Shown: one piece after another, positions 20,052-32,320 of the stretch | Layout: each line of letters starts with the position of its first letter | How positions within the stretch are numbered: the stretch's first letter is position 1 | Source: Bathynomus jamesi | Taxonomy: Eukaryota > Arthropoda > Malacostraca > Isopoda > Cirolanidae | Assembly (NCBI GenBank): GCA_023014485.1 | Contig: JAJOZX010000484.1 | Span: 372,001 to 436,000 of the forward strand | Direction of reading: 5' to 3' | DNA: 64,000 nt | Made by a program: the position numbers and the translations under genes | The notes under the pieces: generated by a model | What the model saw: the letters and a program-made list of their open reading frames with translations, nothing else | The model's database searches: none | What the model was told of the DNA's origin: nothing

Positions 20052-23000
20052 GGAGCATTCCAGGAGAGATCATCCAATGCATACCACCACTGTGACTCAG
20101 ATTTTGATGAAAATTGACATATGGGATTCTTCCAGGTGCTGATTTCACTTGTCAAAATAAAAAAGTTCTATGACCCATAGTTTTTGAAATATGGGCCCCC
20201 ACTTTATCACCTAACTTTAATGGCCAATAACTCCCAAACATTTTACCATAGACCTATAAAACTACATTTTTAGAATCAGCATGAAGAGATCTATTAAATG
20301 ATACCACATTCAAATGCGTAAAACAATAATGAAAAGTTCCTCCCCCCCCCCCCTTTTTTTTTTTTTTTTTTTTTGGACTCCCCCCCCCCCTAGGCAGTGA
20401 AATCCAAAAATTTTTTTTTCATCAAGTTGCAAGATATTTTAAAAATTATTGAAAAAATATGTACATTGTGAAATTTTGATTTTTACACCTGCAGACTAAA
20501 ATAGAGAACTACAAATGATATATTCACATGGATGAAAATAAACAGCAAAAATATAAATTGAAAACACATATTAACATCAAGTTGATTCATAATTATATGA
20601 GTTTTTTCAACTCATTTTTGGCGAAAACATATTGAATACGCATTGTTCCTGGCTTTAAAGTTGGTGTGCTTAATAAACCTAAAATTTACTCTCTTGATAT
20701 GTGGCATGTATCTCTAATTTGTGGAAAGTAATAGTAAACACTATATCCTGATGGGTGCAAAAAGCTAACCTCAAAGTCATCAAATTCCTTATTATAGGAA
20801 TGTACAAATCCCAACCATTTCTGATCATTTAAGTACAAACTATGTACTCTCCTATTTTCAGATTAACTTCAACATTATCTTCACCCAGAAAAGCTTTGCT
20901 TACAATCCTCACCTCACCAACTTCATCAGAAGATAATTCAAATGTTTTTGTTATTTGCATTAATAGGTACAAATTTGTGGAAGTTTTGTGTTCCTGTTAG
21001 CCACATACTTTTTTCATGTCTCACTTAAAAATTTTTTCATAGCTTCAATTTCTTCAGAATTTATTAAAAAAAAATTTATGCTGTCACTTATATTGTTTGA
21101 ACAAAATTCAAACATGTCTTCCGGTGTTAATATTTGATACGAATGTTCTCTACATACTCGCTCTGGCTACAGATCTTTTCACTGTACCCCCAATCCCATC
21201 ACAAGTGCTCTTATCATGGCTTGTGGCAAAGAAATGCCACTCACATTCCAGCCCAAAATCTTCATGTTTACAAATGTTAACGAAGTTGAAATGAATTTTA
21301 TATTGTCCTGCACATCCATCAGTAAAATATAATTTTTTGATATGAAGATAGGATTTTCTAATAATAGGTGAGAGTATATTTAAAAAAGTGTAAACCATTG
21401 TAGTGTTATGTTTTGTATTTGGAGATAAAAAACAATAACTTGAATGTTTTGTTTCATTACTTTCTGGTTCCTTATAATATAACAAAGGGATGCACTGTGC
21501 ATTGGGTATTTTCCTAATGAAAACCTTGGGCTGCATCCTGTACTACAAATGAGTAGTTTTCTGAAAAGTCACCAAGAACTACAGCTGTATGGCTATTTAA
21601 ATTATTCTTCAAGTTTTTTAGAAATGCACTCTGATTCTTTGCTATAAAGTGATGACATGTCAATTTGACAATTTTTGTGCTTAATGAATTTATAAAATCT
21701 ACAGATTCTGTTTTTTTTAACCATATTGCATCGATCTGTAGTAACCCATTGTTTATATTTTATTTCCTCACATTCAGGATCGTTAACACTTTGAAAAGTG
21801 AGCAAAAAATTCTTAATACCTTGTTCTTTTGGACAGAGATTACATATTTGCATTATGCAATTCCTGTTGTTGACATCACACACTGCTTTCTCCATAAGAG
21901 TTGTGTATTCCAATCCTTTGACACCTAAAGCTGAGAATTGTATTTTGGCATTCTGGTGGTATGTACATACACACACAAAATGGGTACCAGCAGCTCCAGC
22001 TAAAACAATGTCTGGGGCGAAGGCTGGCAAAATTAGAGAAGCCAATTTAGGGACTATCTAGATTATTTTTATAGAGACTAAAAGCTTCTTTCAGATTCAT
22101 TAACACCAGTCTTTTCTGCACAGATTCTTTATACCCACTTTCATTTCTGATACTCAGCTAGTCTTTTGTACCTGGGCACAAATGACTAATTTCAGCCGAT
22201 TCAAAAAATTTCTGAACAGAATCTTTAGTACCTTTAGTTATTACTTTTCCTTTTGACATAGGTTCAATTTCAGGAATAATTCCAAGTCTGTTTTATATTC
22301 CTGCTTTTCAGTTGTCTGAAATAGATTTATAGTTTTTGATATGGTAAATGGAGATAATGTCAATATTTTGAGTTTCCTCTCATAACTGTCAGTAGAATGG
22401 AAAGCTTCAACCAGTTCACCATGAGATGAATCATTGACCTCAAACAAATTCATGAATGTATAATAGTTATAAACAAAACATTACATGTGCATATTAAATT
22501 TTTTGGATTATAATATTGATTTCAAGTGTAATAAAATGAGCATTCTTTGAGATAGTCAAATTAAACCAAAAATAATTTTGTGACCAAATAAATTCCAAAT
22601 GATTTAATAGGCCCATTGATCTCCAATCTTTAGGGAGTTGTGCTTCTAGTTTCTACTATCAAAGGTGAATACCTACATTTTGTTTTTATGCTTCAGTTTT
22701 AGTTTAGGTATTTTCCTACTTAATAATAGCATATCATTTTAAAATTCATACCTTTGACTTTCATGATCCAACTTTGTAGCTTTTGATGGACTTGGATCTC
22801 AATTTCTAAACTTGTTTCTAGCTTTCGTTTTAAAGAATGACATGCTTTTTCTATTGTTTGAATAGCTTTTGCTTCTTTTCTTGAGGAACCCAAACCATCT
22901 GAAATTTTTTAATTAATAAATATTTGACTCCATTTGATATACATGTACAATAATAATTAATATGTCAGCATATTAATTTCATTAAGTTTTTCAGCAAATG

Positions 23001-24106
23001 CTGAAAAACTGTCTTGAAAGTAAATGCATTATAAATAAATAATATAAATAAAAAAATTATAAATATAAAAAGTACCTAACACATTAAATACTTACGCTTC
23101 TTCACTGGAGTCACAGCAAGACTTTCTAGAACTTGAGAAACCTCTTCTTTGGCATTACTTGATATACTTGGATCATATTTATCACTTTCTGAAATAACAT
23201 TCTCAGAAGACTGATTGTGATCAGACTCCTCACTTTGTGATGTATATAGCAACTCTGGTCTCTGGGTCAATAATTTTCTACAGTTGCTATATAGTACAGT
23301 ATTCCTTTGTAGTTTCCATTTACATCGATCATAAAGTGATTGGCTGATGGTTCTTATATCCTTGTGTATCTTTTTCTTATGTTTTTGTAAAGGATCATCA
23401 TAGTATCTAACCATTTTTCATTACTAAAAATACACAATTGTAAATCTCAAAAATAAGATATGATTTGACTCAAAATAAACACATCTGTAATAAAAATAAG
23501 CATAATTAACAAACATTTGAGAGAGAGAGAGATGGCGTGAATATGAGTTATACATAGGATGTAAATATATCATTTGTAGTTCTCTATTTTAATCTGCATA
23601 AAAATGTCAAAATTTCAATGTACAATATATAAATGTCAATGCACATATTTTTTTAATAATTTTTAAAATATCTTTCAACTTAATACCCATACTTTTTGTT
23701 GTTTGTATCTTTTAACAATTAATGGAAGTTTAATAAGTAAAAAATTTTTTTTTTATTTCACTGTCTAAGGGGGGTGGGGGTCAAAAATAAAAATAAAAAA
23801 GGGGGGAAATTTTCATTATTGTTCTACACATTTGAATGTGGTATCATTTAATAGATCTCTTCATGCTGATTCTAAAAATGTATAGTTTTATATGTCTACA
23901 ACAAGATGTTTGAGAGTTATTGCCCATTAAAGTTAGGTGGTAAAGTGGGGGCCCCCAAATCTCAAAAACTATGGGTCATAGAACTTTTTTATTTGAACCA
24001 GTGAAATCAGCACCTGGAAGAATTCCATATGTCAATTTTCATTAAAATCCAAGTCGGAGTGGTGACAAATTTTTTAATTTTTCGGTGATTTGTCCTGGAA
24101 TGCCCC
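20052..24106 (-). mobile_element. Family S DNA transposon, copy 1, long inverted repeats
   Basis: Left end GGAGCATTCCAGGA (20052) pairs with GGGGCATTCCAGGACA (minus, from 24106); homology continues for hundreds of bp (for example CTATGACCCATAGTTTTTGA and its complement near 23965). The termini resemble copy 2 (GGGTCATTCTCTGTCAG). No matching target duplication is visible here (left TATC, right AACA). Contains the minus-strand transposase remnants. A C/T homopolymer block lies at 20341-20390. Confidence 0.75.
21140..23414 (-). pseudogene. Family S transposase, copy 1, degraded
   Basis: N-terminal exon 23414-23090 (MVRYYDDPLQKHKKKIHKDI, acidic end, AVTPVKKRK at a splice-like junction). Middle pieces: SSRKEAKAIQTIEKACHSLK near 22850, LKILTLSPFTISKTINLFQT at 22330, SKGKVITKGTKDSVQKFFES near 22220, FVCVCTYHQNAKIQFSALG and IMQICNLCPKEQGI at 21750-22000. 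Putative catalytic region: VVLGDFSENYSFVVQDAAQG (21580), FTDGCAGQYK (21310), ECEWHFFATSHDKST then CDGIGGTVKRSV (21200). A TAG replaces the Trp after QGFH, and several frameshifts are present. Dead. I infer D/D/E-type catalysis from GDF, TDG and CEW; superfamily unproven. Confidence 0.72.
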
Positions 24107-24960
24107 AACACAGTCTTTGTCCTCAACAGTAAGAAATTGGGACTAGATAATATCTTGTCTATCCTTTCCAGTGTTTTTTAAACAATTTACATCTGCCTTG
24201 TAGTTGCTTCCACAACAGCTACATAATGTAATATTTTATGTTTTCCTGTGTATTCTAACAGAACATAACATCCAGGTACTATTTTCTTTTTACTTTTTTC
24301 TCTTCATCATCATCACGTAACACATTGCTGGATTTGGATGCCGATGGTTGAAGAGTATGCTTAGCATGAGAACTTGAAGTGCTTGTTGATGGTGAACTGT
24401 AATCAATTGACTCAAGTACAAGTGAAATGGAATGGGAACAGTCATATATAGCAAGTTCTTCATCTACGTCTGACAAGTCACTTGTATCAGATATATTACA
24501 TGAAGAGACACTTTTCGAATCATCAGAGTATCCAGGTGAAAGGTTACACACTTTATATGGAATGGCATCATGAGACAGAGCATATAGCTCTATTTTGTAT
24601 GCATCAATGACTCGTACAGCCCTTGCTTTTTGTATGGTGTCAGCTCTTTGACAGTGATCCATATTGCTGTGTATCTGCCAGATTTCTTTTGTATGTCATC
24701 TTTACTGACAAACAACTGCTGTTTTATTTGTTACCTTTAATGCCTCTTTAAAGAAATCTTCAGCTGTTCTTACAACAACTTGGCCCTGCATTACCTTTTG
24801 AGAGATGCCATTTCAGGACAGCACCAATGTCATCATGTGGGCCCTTTCCATAATAGCTCTCATTAAAGTTCCAGGTCCCAGAGCATGCATGGAGGGATGA
24901 ATACTGTTAATACTGCCATTGCATATTTGTTTGTGAAATGTGAGCTATTGTGAGCAGGTA
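24107..24960 (-). pseudogene. C-terminal fragment of another S-like transposase
   Basis: In shifting minus frames: WNFNESYYGKGPHDDIGAVL then KWHLSKGN, VVVRTAEDFFKEALKVTNK, KARAVRVIDAYKIELYALSH and PGCYVLLEYTGKHKILHYVA. The first segment parallels the EWHFFATSHGK..CDGIGGTVKR region of family S, suggesting a related but different transposase, with a small beta-rich C-terminal domain. The family S element at 20052-24106 lies just left, so it may have been inserted in or beside this gene. Confidence 0.5.
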
Positions 24961-25499
24961 TGGCTTCCATACGCATGCTGACAATACACATATAGATTGC
25001 CATGAATATGAACAGCTAAACATTTGCAATTCAACATATAGAAAACCAACATGTTACTACCAAACAGCAGCAATGTATTATAAATATAGGTAGTGTTGAG
25101 CCACAACCTGTGACTCAATGATGTTAATACTATCATCACTATATCAACTTTTTCATAACTAATAACCATTTATATAAATTTTTTTCATATAATATATAAA
25201 TATAATACATTTTTCATAACTAATAGCCATAAACAAAGTAATTACATCAGTAACTCACGTAATAGGAAATTTGTTACGAGAGTTACAGCCAAAATTACGC
25301 AAGTAACACTTGTTTAAAGACATGTAGGTAAACAAATAAAATTTTGGCAATAACAATGGATGTGACCAATAAGATTACAGTTGCATCATAAGTTTCAATA
25401 CCAAATATGAAACCATATTCATGTGAAATAAAAAAAAACTTTCTGTAACTTACGTATCATTGCCACCAAAACTTGTAGGCTCATAAAATTTTTTAAATG
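24961..25499. other. No gene seen
   Basis: AT-rich; nothing recognisable on either strand. Confidence 0.55.
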
Positions 25500-25574
25500 T
25501 ATCAGGTCATCCCATAAGTAATGTCGTTTTTTAGATCAGAATTTGAAGGATAAAAAAAACCCTACTGAAACTTT

Positions 25575-27074
25575 TTAATCTAGTATATATTTTCTATCAG
25601 AATCAATGACACACTGCCAATGTCCTACAAGCTTTTCAATGCCATGTTTATAAAATTCAGTCAGTTTTGAGGCAAAAAATGTACAAAGACTGGTGTGCAG
25701 GTCATCTAAAGTAGTATACTGTTTCTCATCAAGTAGTTTTGCAGACTCCTGAAGAGATAATAATTTGAAGGCGCAAGGTCTGGAGAACGTGGAGGATATG
25801 GAAGTTTTTACCACCCAAGCTCCTCAATTTTTGCAGAAGTGATCCGAGCGGTATGAGGACATGCCTTGTCATGGTGGAACATGATTCCTTTCCGATTAAC
25901 CAAAGGAGGTCTCTTTTCTTTTAGTGCAGTGTTCAATCGATCCAGTTGTTGACAGTAGACTTGAGCGGTGATTGTTTGGTTGTGTGGTAAGGTTTCAAAG
26001 TGTATTACACCCAGGGTTGTGGAGTTGGTCCAAAATTTTCCGACTCCGACTCCACACATTGTAAAAATTTGACTCCGACTGCACACATTGTAAAAAATCT
26101 AAAAATCCGACTCCGACTCCTCACATTTTAAATATATGACTCCAACTCCTCTAGTGTTTCACTCTATAATTATCATAATAATAAGACATTTCATCACCAC
26201 CACACTAAGTGTGAAATTTTATATTTTATATTTAAATAAATATTAATTGTATATTCTGAAAATGTAAAAAAAAAATATTAAAAAAACTTAATCTAGGAGC
26301 TATCAATGAATAAGGTTTATTGACCAAAAAAACTAAAAAACCTAAATGTTAGTATTTAGGATTTAGAAATTAAGGGTGAGACAGGACACAAATTGGAGTC
26401 TGAGTCGGAAGTTTTTTACCGACTCCGACTCCACCCTGAAATGTGCGACTCCATGACTCCGACTCCACAACCCTGATTACACCACCTTTATCCTACCAAA
26501 CACTAAGCAACACCTTCCGAGGGTGAAAATTTGGTTTTTGGCTGTGGTGTTGCTGGTTCTCCGGCACAAACCCACTGTCAATGGCACTTAACATTCTGGT
26601 ACAGTAACCACTTTTTATCACCAATCACTAAATGGTGCAAAAACGGATCTTGGAGTTCGCGGGAATGAAGAGCTGTGCTAATGTTAACCCGCACCCTCAG
26701 ATTGTCGACCAACAATTCATGTGGCACCCATTTCCTAACTTAGGCACTTTCCCCGAGTTGTTGCAAATGTCAATGGATGGTAGATGGGGATGAATCGAGT
26801 TTCTGGGCCAATTCTTTGACAGTTGTTGAACAGTCTTCTTCAAGTGCGGCTAACAGCAGGTCATCATCAAACTCAGCAGGTGTCCAGAGTGTGCTGCATC
26901 TGTCAAACAGCAGTCACCATTCCTAAACTTTTGAAACCATCTTTGACATTTCCTCACATGCAGAATATCATTGCCATAAACATCCTGAATGTTTTGCGTT
27001 GCTTCAGCAGCACTATTCCCTTTTTTGAACTCGTAAAGCATTATATGCCAAATATGTTGTTCTAATACTGACAT
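25575..27074 (-). pseudogene. Mariner transposase, full length but broken
   Basis: Start at MSVLEQHIWHIMLYEFKKGN (27074), followed by the paired helix-turn-helix region (ILHVRKCQRWFQKFRNGD), then in other frames EFDDDLLLAALEEDCSTTVK and IGDKKWLLYQNVKC, which holds the first catalytic Asp. After the MITE it resumes with IHFETLPHNQTITAQVYCQQ, MFHHDKACPHTARITSAKIE (second Asp) and a decayed SPDLAPSD region reading STFSRPCAFKLL, so the third Asp is lost. C-terminus: FYKHGIEKLVGHWQCVIDSD. Stops, frameshifts, the MITE and the missing catalytic residue make it inactive. Confidence 0.87.
26012..26475. mobile_element. hAT MITE with GACTCC subterminal repeats
   Basis: Ends CAGGGTTGTGGAGTTGG and CCGACTCCACAACCCTG style, flanked by ATTACACC at 26004-26011 and 26476-26483. 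Multiple GACTCCGACTCC repeats near both ends, AT-rich interior without coding capacity. Excising it with one duplication restores the mariner frame at GGVIHFET. Confidence 0.94.
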
Positions 27075-27256
27075 GTTTATGAGGGGTTCACATAAAGCAA
27101 GACACACATCTTCACTGGTCAAGGTCTGTAAAGTATGTAGTGAAACACGATAGATCTCCTCTTAGATATAACCTTCGGAAAATTTATGCTTAAACTGAGT
27201 AGGACTAGTTTAAACTTTATCATAAAAAACAACATTACTTATGGGATGACCTGATA

Positions 27257-27654
27257 CAATTATTGATAATAGTACCATGTATGTAAAAGTGGAGGACATG
27301 AGAACTTTTTGTATTACCAGGATTTTATAGTTGGTACAATTTTTAAGGTAAAGAAGGTAGGATGAAAATGAGTAAAATATAGCTTTTGTGTTACTAGAAT
27401 TTCTGCATGCACATTAACCTCTAACTTTTTAGCAAGGAAATATTGACAATCTGACCTCATTCTGAAAGCTGAGGTTTTTTAAATTCTATTGATATATATA
27501 AAGTAGCATTTCTAAAAAATTTCATTTTCACTGAAAAGGTTGACATTTGTATGGAATTACCCCTAATACGAAAAGATAAGAAGATATTTAGGTGAAATAA
27601 CCAATATTAACCTGTTAGGTCAATTGAATACACAGTTAGGTCAATTGAATGCCC
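27257..27654. other. No gene seen
   Basis: AT-rich. Two copies of GTTAGGTCAATTGAAT near 27615-27655 lead into repeat unit A. Confidence 0.5.
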
Positions 27655-28458
27655 TTGAGGTAATTATTCATTTTTTGACCCAGTCTCTTTTTATAATGAG
27701 AGCAAACTTTTCTGGTCAATTTTGAGGTGTTCTGCACAAATCTGCCATCCATTTCCTGTGCAAATACGTAGTTTTCGAGATATCATCATCTTGAAAACCG
27801 TATTTGCACAGGAAACAGATGGCAGTTTCGTACAAAACACCTCAAAATTAACCAGAAAAGTTTGCACTCGTCATTTTCGTTTAAACTAACGAATTTAAAC
27901 AAAAATATCATGACTTCCTAACCAATCATCAAGAGCGTACAGTTGACCTAACTGGTGTCACGTACTGAACTGTCCGCAAAACATTAAGACCAATCAATTT
28001 GTGATGCGTGATCTTTATGGGGCTCTGCCCCCATACCCCCGAAGACCTAACTTATACAAATGATAATGTAATAACATGTGCCAACCTTGCATGGGTAGTC
28101 CGCTAAATTTTGCCTGCCCTTTAACTGAAATGAGAGACGTTTATTTTTAGGATTTTTTTTATAGCACCTAAAGACCTTCTGGTCTTTTCTTAAAATACAA
28201 GAACTATTGCATTTAGGGAAGGGGATGTCTTAATTATTCCATGATTAAAAAAAAAGGTCTAAACTCTTGTCTTCATTGAGGGCAATATGGCGGATCACGT
28301 CTTCAAAATCAAATATGCATAACTGACACGTCATACTTCATCAAAAAAACTGAACTGAACAGATGAACAATTGCTAAAAATGATTTATTTGTAAAACAGG
28401 ACAAATTGAATTACGCAGAAGTAGCCAGAATCACCAAAAAGTCAATATATATACACTG

Positions 28459-31417
28459 TAGGGTGGTCCATAAAATTGAAGTTTTGATTTTTTGTTATTG
28501 CCGGGCAGTAACTTGTGAGGATGAATGAGAAAACACCTCTGGCCAATTTTTTCCCAAATCAATCACTTTTTAGGGGTAGCACACACTACTTCATTTTTGC
28601 ACTACCTAGTAGATTTACTTGTATATTATGTTCCAGTTCCAGTAATACATCTTTTCCTTGACAGATTATTGGTGTAGTGTTCATTGGTTGTGTTTAGTGG
28701 TTGGATATATGATGACTCAAGTTCGAAGCTCTTGCTTTTATCTCCTTGAAGGAGATAAAGTGAAGGACAAGCTTCTTGGAAGCAAATTACCATCACGTGG
28801 AGAAGTATTGTCATGCTTCCTTCATCACCACACTAATCTCAAGAAGGAGTTGAAGGAAAGTGCTCAAGTAGTGTGGGGTCAACTTGAAATATTTTTGAAC
28901 AAAGCTCGAATCCCAACAAGGGAAAAATACAAAGGAATCCAAAAGATCTTGGACCTTCACCAAGACTGGATCAAAATAAAAAAAGGACGAATGAGGAGGA
29001 GCCAGAAGCAGGTGAGTTGGATGATCAATGATAAATAAAATAGTTTCTCGAGAGTATGACATATTATACTGTACAATAGTCAATACATTTATCATATATA
29101 TATTATATATATTTATTATTTATATTTAGGTGTACAACAAAGAGGGATTCAAGGAGACACTTCGGAACCTATTTGATATGGCACATGCTGATGCCTTGTC
29201 TCTAATCAAAAACCCAGAAGACAAGGCCTTCTTGCTGGCCCAGCGAGAGCCTGGAAGACGGGGATGCATAGTGGGAGTAGACAGAAAAACAGCAGAAAAA
29301 GAAAAACAAGCTGCCCACAGGAAGATGGAGGAGGAGATGCGAAAGAGAAAGGTGAGATTGTTCTTCAAATTCCTACTTTCATTTGATTGCAATGATTAGG
29401 TTGTTCGTTAACACTAATTGTCCATTTTCTTTGATTGTATTGCAGGCAGTCAATGAAGGTGCATCAACGTTGGGTACAGCAGTATTGGTGTCCTCAACAG
29501 AATCCTCAGTCACTGATGAGTCATCCTCGACTGAAGATGAATGGGCAAAAGGTGGAAAGTGACCTCCAAAACAGGTGAAAAGAGTCAAGAATGTGATAAC
29601 ATCAAATCTAGCTGCTGCCCTAGATCGGACACACACTACGGACAGGATGGCAACCTACATAATAGCAGAGACTGCATTGAGCCTTGGCCACAGCCCAATG
29701 AATTTTAACATCACCCGGACCTCCATCAAACGGCAGAGAGAACGACATCGGATCATGATCTGCAGTAGCCTAAAAGCTTCCTTTCAGTCCGGTCCTGCAA
29801 TCATCCACTGGGATGGAAAACTTATTCCAGACCTCCTCAACACCAGAGACCATGCGCATGTGGATCGGCTGCCTATGCTCATTTCCTCCTTTTTGGGTCA
29901 ATCTCAGCTCCTTGGAGTCCCCAAAATACCAACTGGATCAGGAGAACACCAAGCCAGCGCAGTTTTTGAATTATTGACTGATTGGGGCCTCGAAGAATCT
30001 GTCGTGGGGATGTGTTTCGACACCACTGCCTCCAATGCTGGTCATTTGAATGGAGCGTGTGTGTTGTTGGAGCAGAAGTTGAAGAAAGACCTTCTCCATT
30101 TTGCCTGCCATCATCACATCATGGAAGTGATGATCGGTGGAGTTTTCACTGCTTGCTATGGCCCAACGAGTGGACCTGATGTTCCATTGTTCAGCAGGTT
30201 TCAGAGCAAATGGACCTTCATCGACACAGGAACATACAGCACCGGATGGGATGATGAAGAGGTGCATCGACTCTTGGCCCTCATTAGAGATTGGATTCTC
30301 CGCTTTGCTGAGGAAAAACACTCCTCAAAATCCTTTCGAGATGACTATCAGGAATTCCTCGATCTGTCCATCATTTTCTTGGGAGGGAGCATTGACAACT
30401 ACACCTTCAAGCGACCTGGCCCCATGCACCAAGCCAGATGGTTATCTAAGGTGATCTATTCATTGAAGATGTGGCTGTTCAGGGGACAAATCCCAGCCCT
30501 CACTCCACGAAAGCAAAAGTGTCTTAAGGATGTCAGTGTCTTCGCTGTTTCCATCTACCTGCAGGCATGGATGACAGCGCCAATAGCTGCTGCTGCGCCT
30601 CGCAGCAACCTCAGTCTTCTGCAGAGTCTTCGGGAATACCATGACCCCAAAATTTTGGAAGTGGCATTAAAAAAACTCAGCAGTCATCTTTGGTATCTTT
30701 TGGAGGAGATGGTGGGCCTCGCGATTTTCAATCCTGAGGTGTCTGAAGAGACTAAAACAGCAATGGTGAAGGCGATGGAGGAAGTTGAAGGAAAGCCTGA
30801 TTGCCAGAAGAGAAGGAAAGGTGTTGCTGAGGGGCTTCAATCGAGTCACTAGCAACAGCAAACTCAAAAAGACTGCTGTTGTCTCTGGGGTCAGGTGTGG
30901 GATACCTGAGGAAGGAGGTGCGGGATTGGGACAGTGATCCTGATTACCAAATAGCGAAGAAATCAGTGGCAAACCTCTGTCATGAACGATCATGCAGAGA
31001 GGGGGGTTGCTCTCATTAATGAATACAACGGCTGCCACACCAGGAATGAGGAACAACTGCAGTATCTCCTGCAAGTTGTTGCTAACTACAGGAAGCAGTT
31101 TCCTCAACCACTGAAGTCAGCCTGGCAACTGGGCGAGAAAACAAAGATCAAATGAGGTGCAGAGGGAATTGTTAGTCAATTCATTTCGGAATTGTTAGTT
31201 ACCCTAATAGTCATGTACTGTCACCAAGATTAACTTTGCTATGATTTTCAGATTATACCAAAACTTCAAGTGTCATGTGCTACCCCTACAAATTAACTGA
31301 TTCAAATAAAACTTTCCCAGGGGTGTTTTCTCATCCATCCTCATAAGTTACAACCCAGCAATAAAAACAAATCACAAAAATAAATTCCACCCCTATATAG
31401 AAGAGTGGACCACCCTA
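28459..31417 (+). mobile_element. Family F DNA transposon, copy 2
   Basis: Imperfect inverted repeats of ~130 bp beginning TAGGGTGGTCCATAAA (28459) and, on the minus strand, TAGGGTGGTCCACTC (31417). Related in ends, size (2959 bp) and gene to copy 1. Inserted in the AT-rich body of unit A; unit C inverted provides the uninterrupted version. The flanks (ATACACTG and ATATACAG) match only partly, so the target duplication is not demonstrated, perhaps because mariner 2 landed 5 bp away. Confidence 0.83.
28709..31155 (+). pseudogene. Family F transposase, copy 2, three exons
   Basis: Exon 1 28709-29011 (MMTQVRSSCFYLLEGDKVKD, donor GTGAGT), exon 2 29130-29351 (VYNKEGFKETLRNLFDMAHA, donor GTGAGA), exon 3 from 29446 after TTGCAG; all joins keep frame. 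Exon 3 has a TGA at 29560-29562, then KRVKNVITSNLAAALDRTHT. Motifs match copy 1: IIHWDGKLIPDL, CFDTTASNAGHLNGAC, HFACHHHIMEVM, GPTSGPDVPLFSRFQSKW, ARWLSKVIYSLKMWLFRG. Frame breaks after ~30820; the rest is still legible in shifted frames (LRKEVRDWDSDPDY, MNDHAERGVALINEYN, LLQVVANYRKQFPQPLK) to a stop near 31155. Dead but recently intact. Confidence 0.8.
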
Positions 31418-31422
31418 ATATA

Positions 31423-32320
31423 CAGGGCATCCCAAAAAAATGTATACACACTTTAAATACTTATAAAGGCAGTGTTTATTAAAATACATTTCATTTTCAA
31501 AATGTAATAGAATCTACAGACATTATTTAATTGTTTTGTCAATGCCTGTTTTCAAACTGACGTCCGTTCTGGTCCAGGCACTGCTGATAACGCGAAGCAA
31601 TGGAATCACAAACATCACGAAACATTTTGTTTGGTATTTGTGTGCATTCTCATTCAATGGCTGCTCTCAATTCAGTGACTGTTGCAGGTTTTATAGCGTA
31701 GACTTTGTCTTTTAAGTATCCCTATAAAAAAGTCTAGTGGTGTGAGGTCTGGTGAACGCGGAGGGTATTCTACGAAACCCCTTCGTCCAATCCACATCGT
31801 GCCAAGTACCACTTGCAATACTCCACTCTTCGGTCCGGATCATCTTCATTAATAGCAGGGACTAATCTTGGAATGTAACTTTTCCATTGACAACGCTTCA
31901 AAATGCGTTGGACAGACGATTCTGAAATTCCTACCTCAAGACTCGCTTGCCACACAGATTTTCTTGGACTTTGGTGATACGTTTCCAGTACTCTTTCTTG
32001 CTTTGTGGGGCTTGTCGATGTCCGTGGTCTTCCGGAACGCTTCTTGTGGACATTCTGAACAGTTCCATCGGCTTCAAACTTATCTCTAATTCGAGTGATG
32101 GTAAGTCGCGTTGGTGGATCTGTTTGAAACTCCCTCCTAAACTGTCTTTGCACTTCAACTGCGTTTTCACACTTCCAGTAGCATTTTAGAATGAATTTCC
32201 TTTGTTCAAAGCTTAGTCTGACTGCCATTATTAATTCTAATGGGTTTAACTTGGAAAGAAAGAAACATCAATTGAGCTATCAGCTGTTAAAGTGTGTATA
32301 CATTTTTTTGGGACGCCCTG
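31423..32320 (-). mobile_element. Mariner-like element 2, internal deletion derivative
   Basis: Ends CAGGGCATCCCAAAAAAATG and the complement (one mismatch, GGACGCCCTG), each bordered by TA (31421-31422, 32321-32322). 898 bp instead of the expected ~1.3 kb. Confidence 0.9.
31560..32228 (-). pseudogene. Mariner-like transposase lacking its catalytic centre
   Basis: N-terminal 150 residues are open: [87 protein letters not shown]. This is the helix-turn-helix DNA-binding part common in arthropod elements. It joins near 31795 to C-terminal text in another frame (RPHTTRLF, KDKVYAIKPATVTELRAAIE, CTQIPNKMFRDVCDSIASRY). Everything holding the first two catalytic Asp is missing. Confidence 0.85.

Larger units (their letters stand above)
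25502..27254 (-). mobile_element. Mariner element (DD34D type) interrupted by a hAT MITE
   Basis: Inverted termini TCAGGTCATCCCATAAGTAA (25502) and the complement ending at 27254, each next to TA (25500-25501, 27255-27256). Removing the 464-bp MITE and one of its 8-bp flanking copies leaves about 1280 bp, the standard mariner size. Confidence 0.92.

Noticed and set aside
20048..24110. 4-bp duplication for family S copy 1
   Set aside because: TATC and AACA differ; the 4-bp length is supported only by copy 2.
28451..31425. 8-bp duplication for family F copy 2 (ATACACTG versus ATATACAG)
   Set aside because: Only six of eight match, and part of the right side belongs to the adjoining mariner; not accepted as a duplication.
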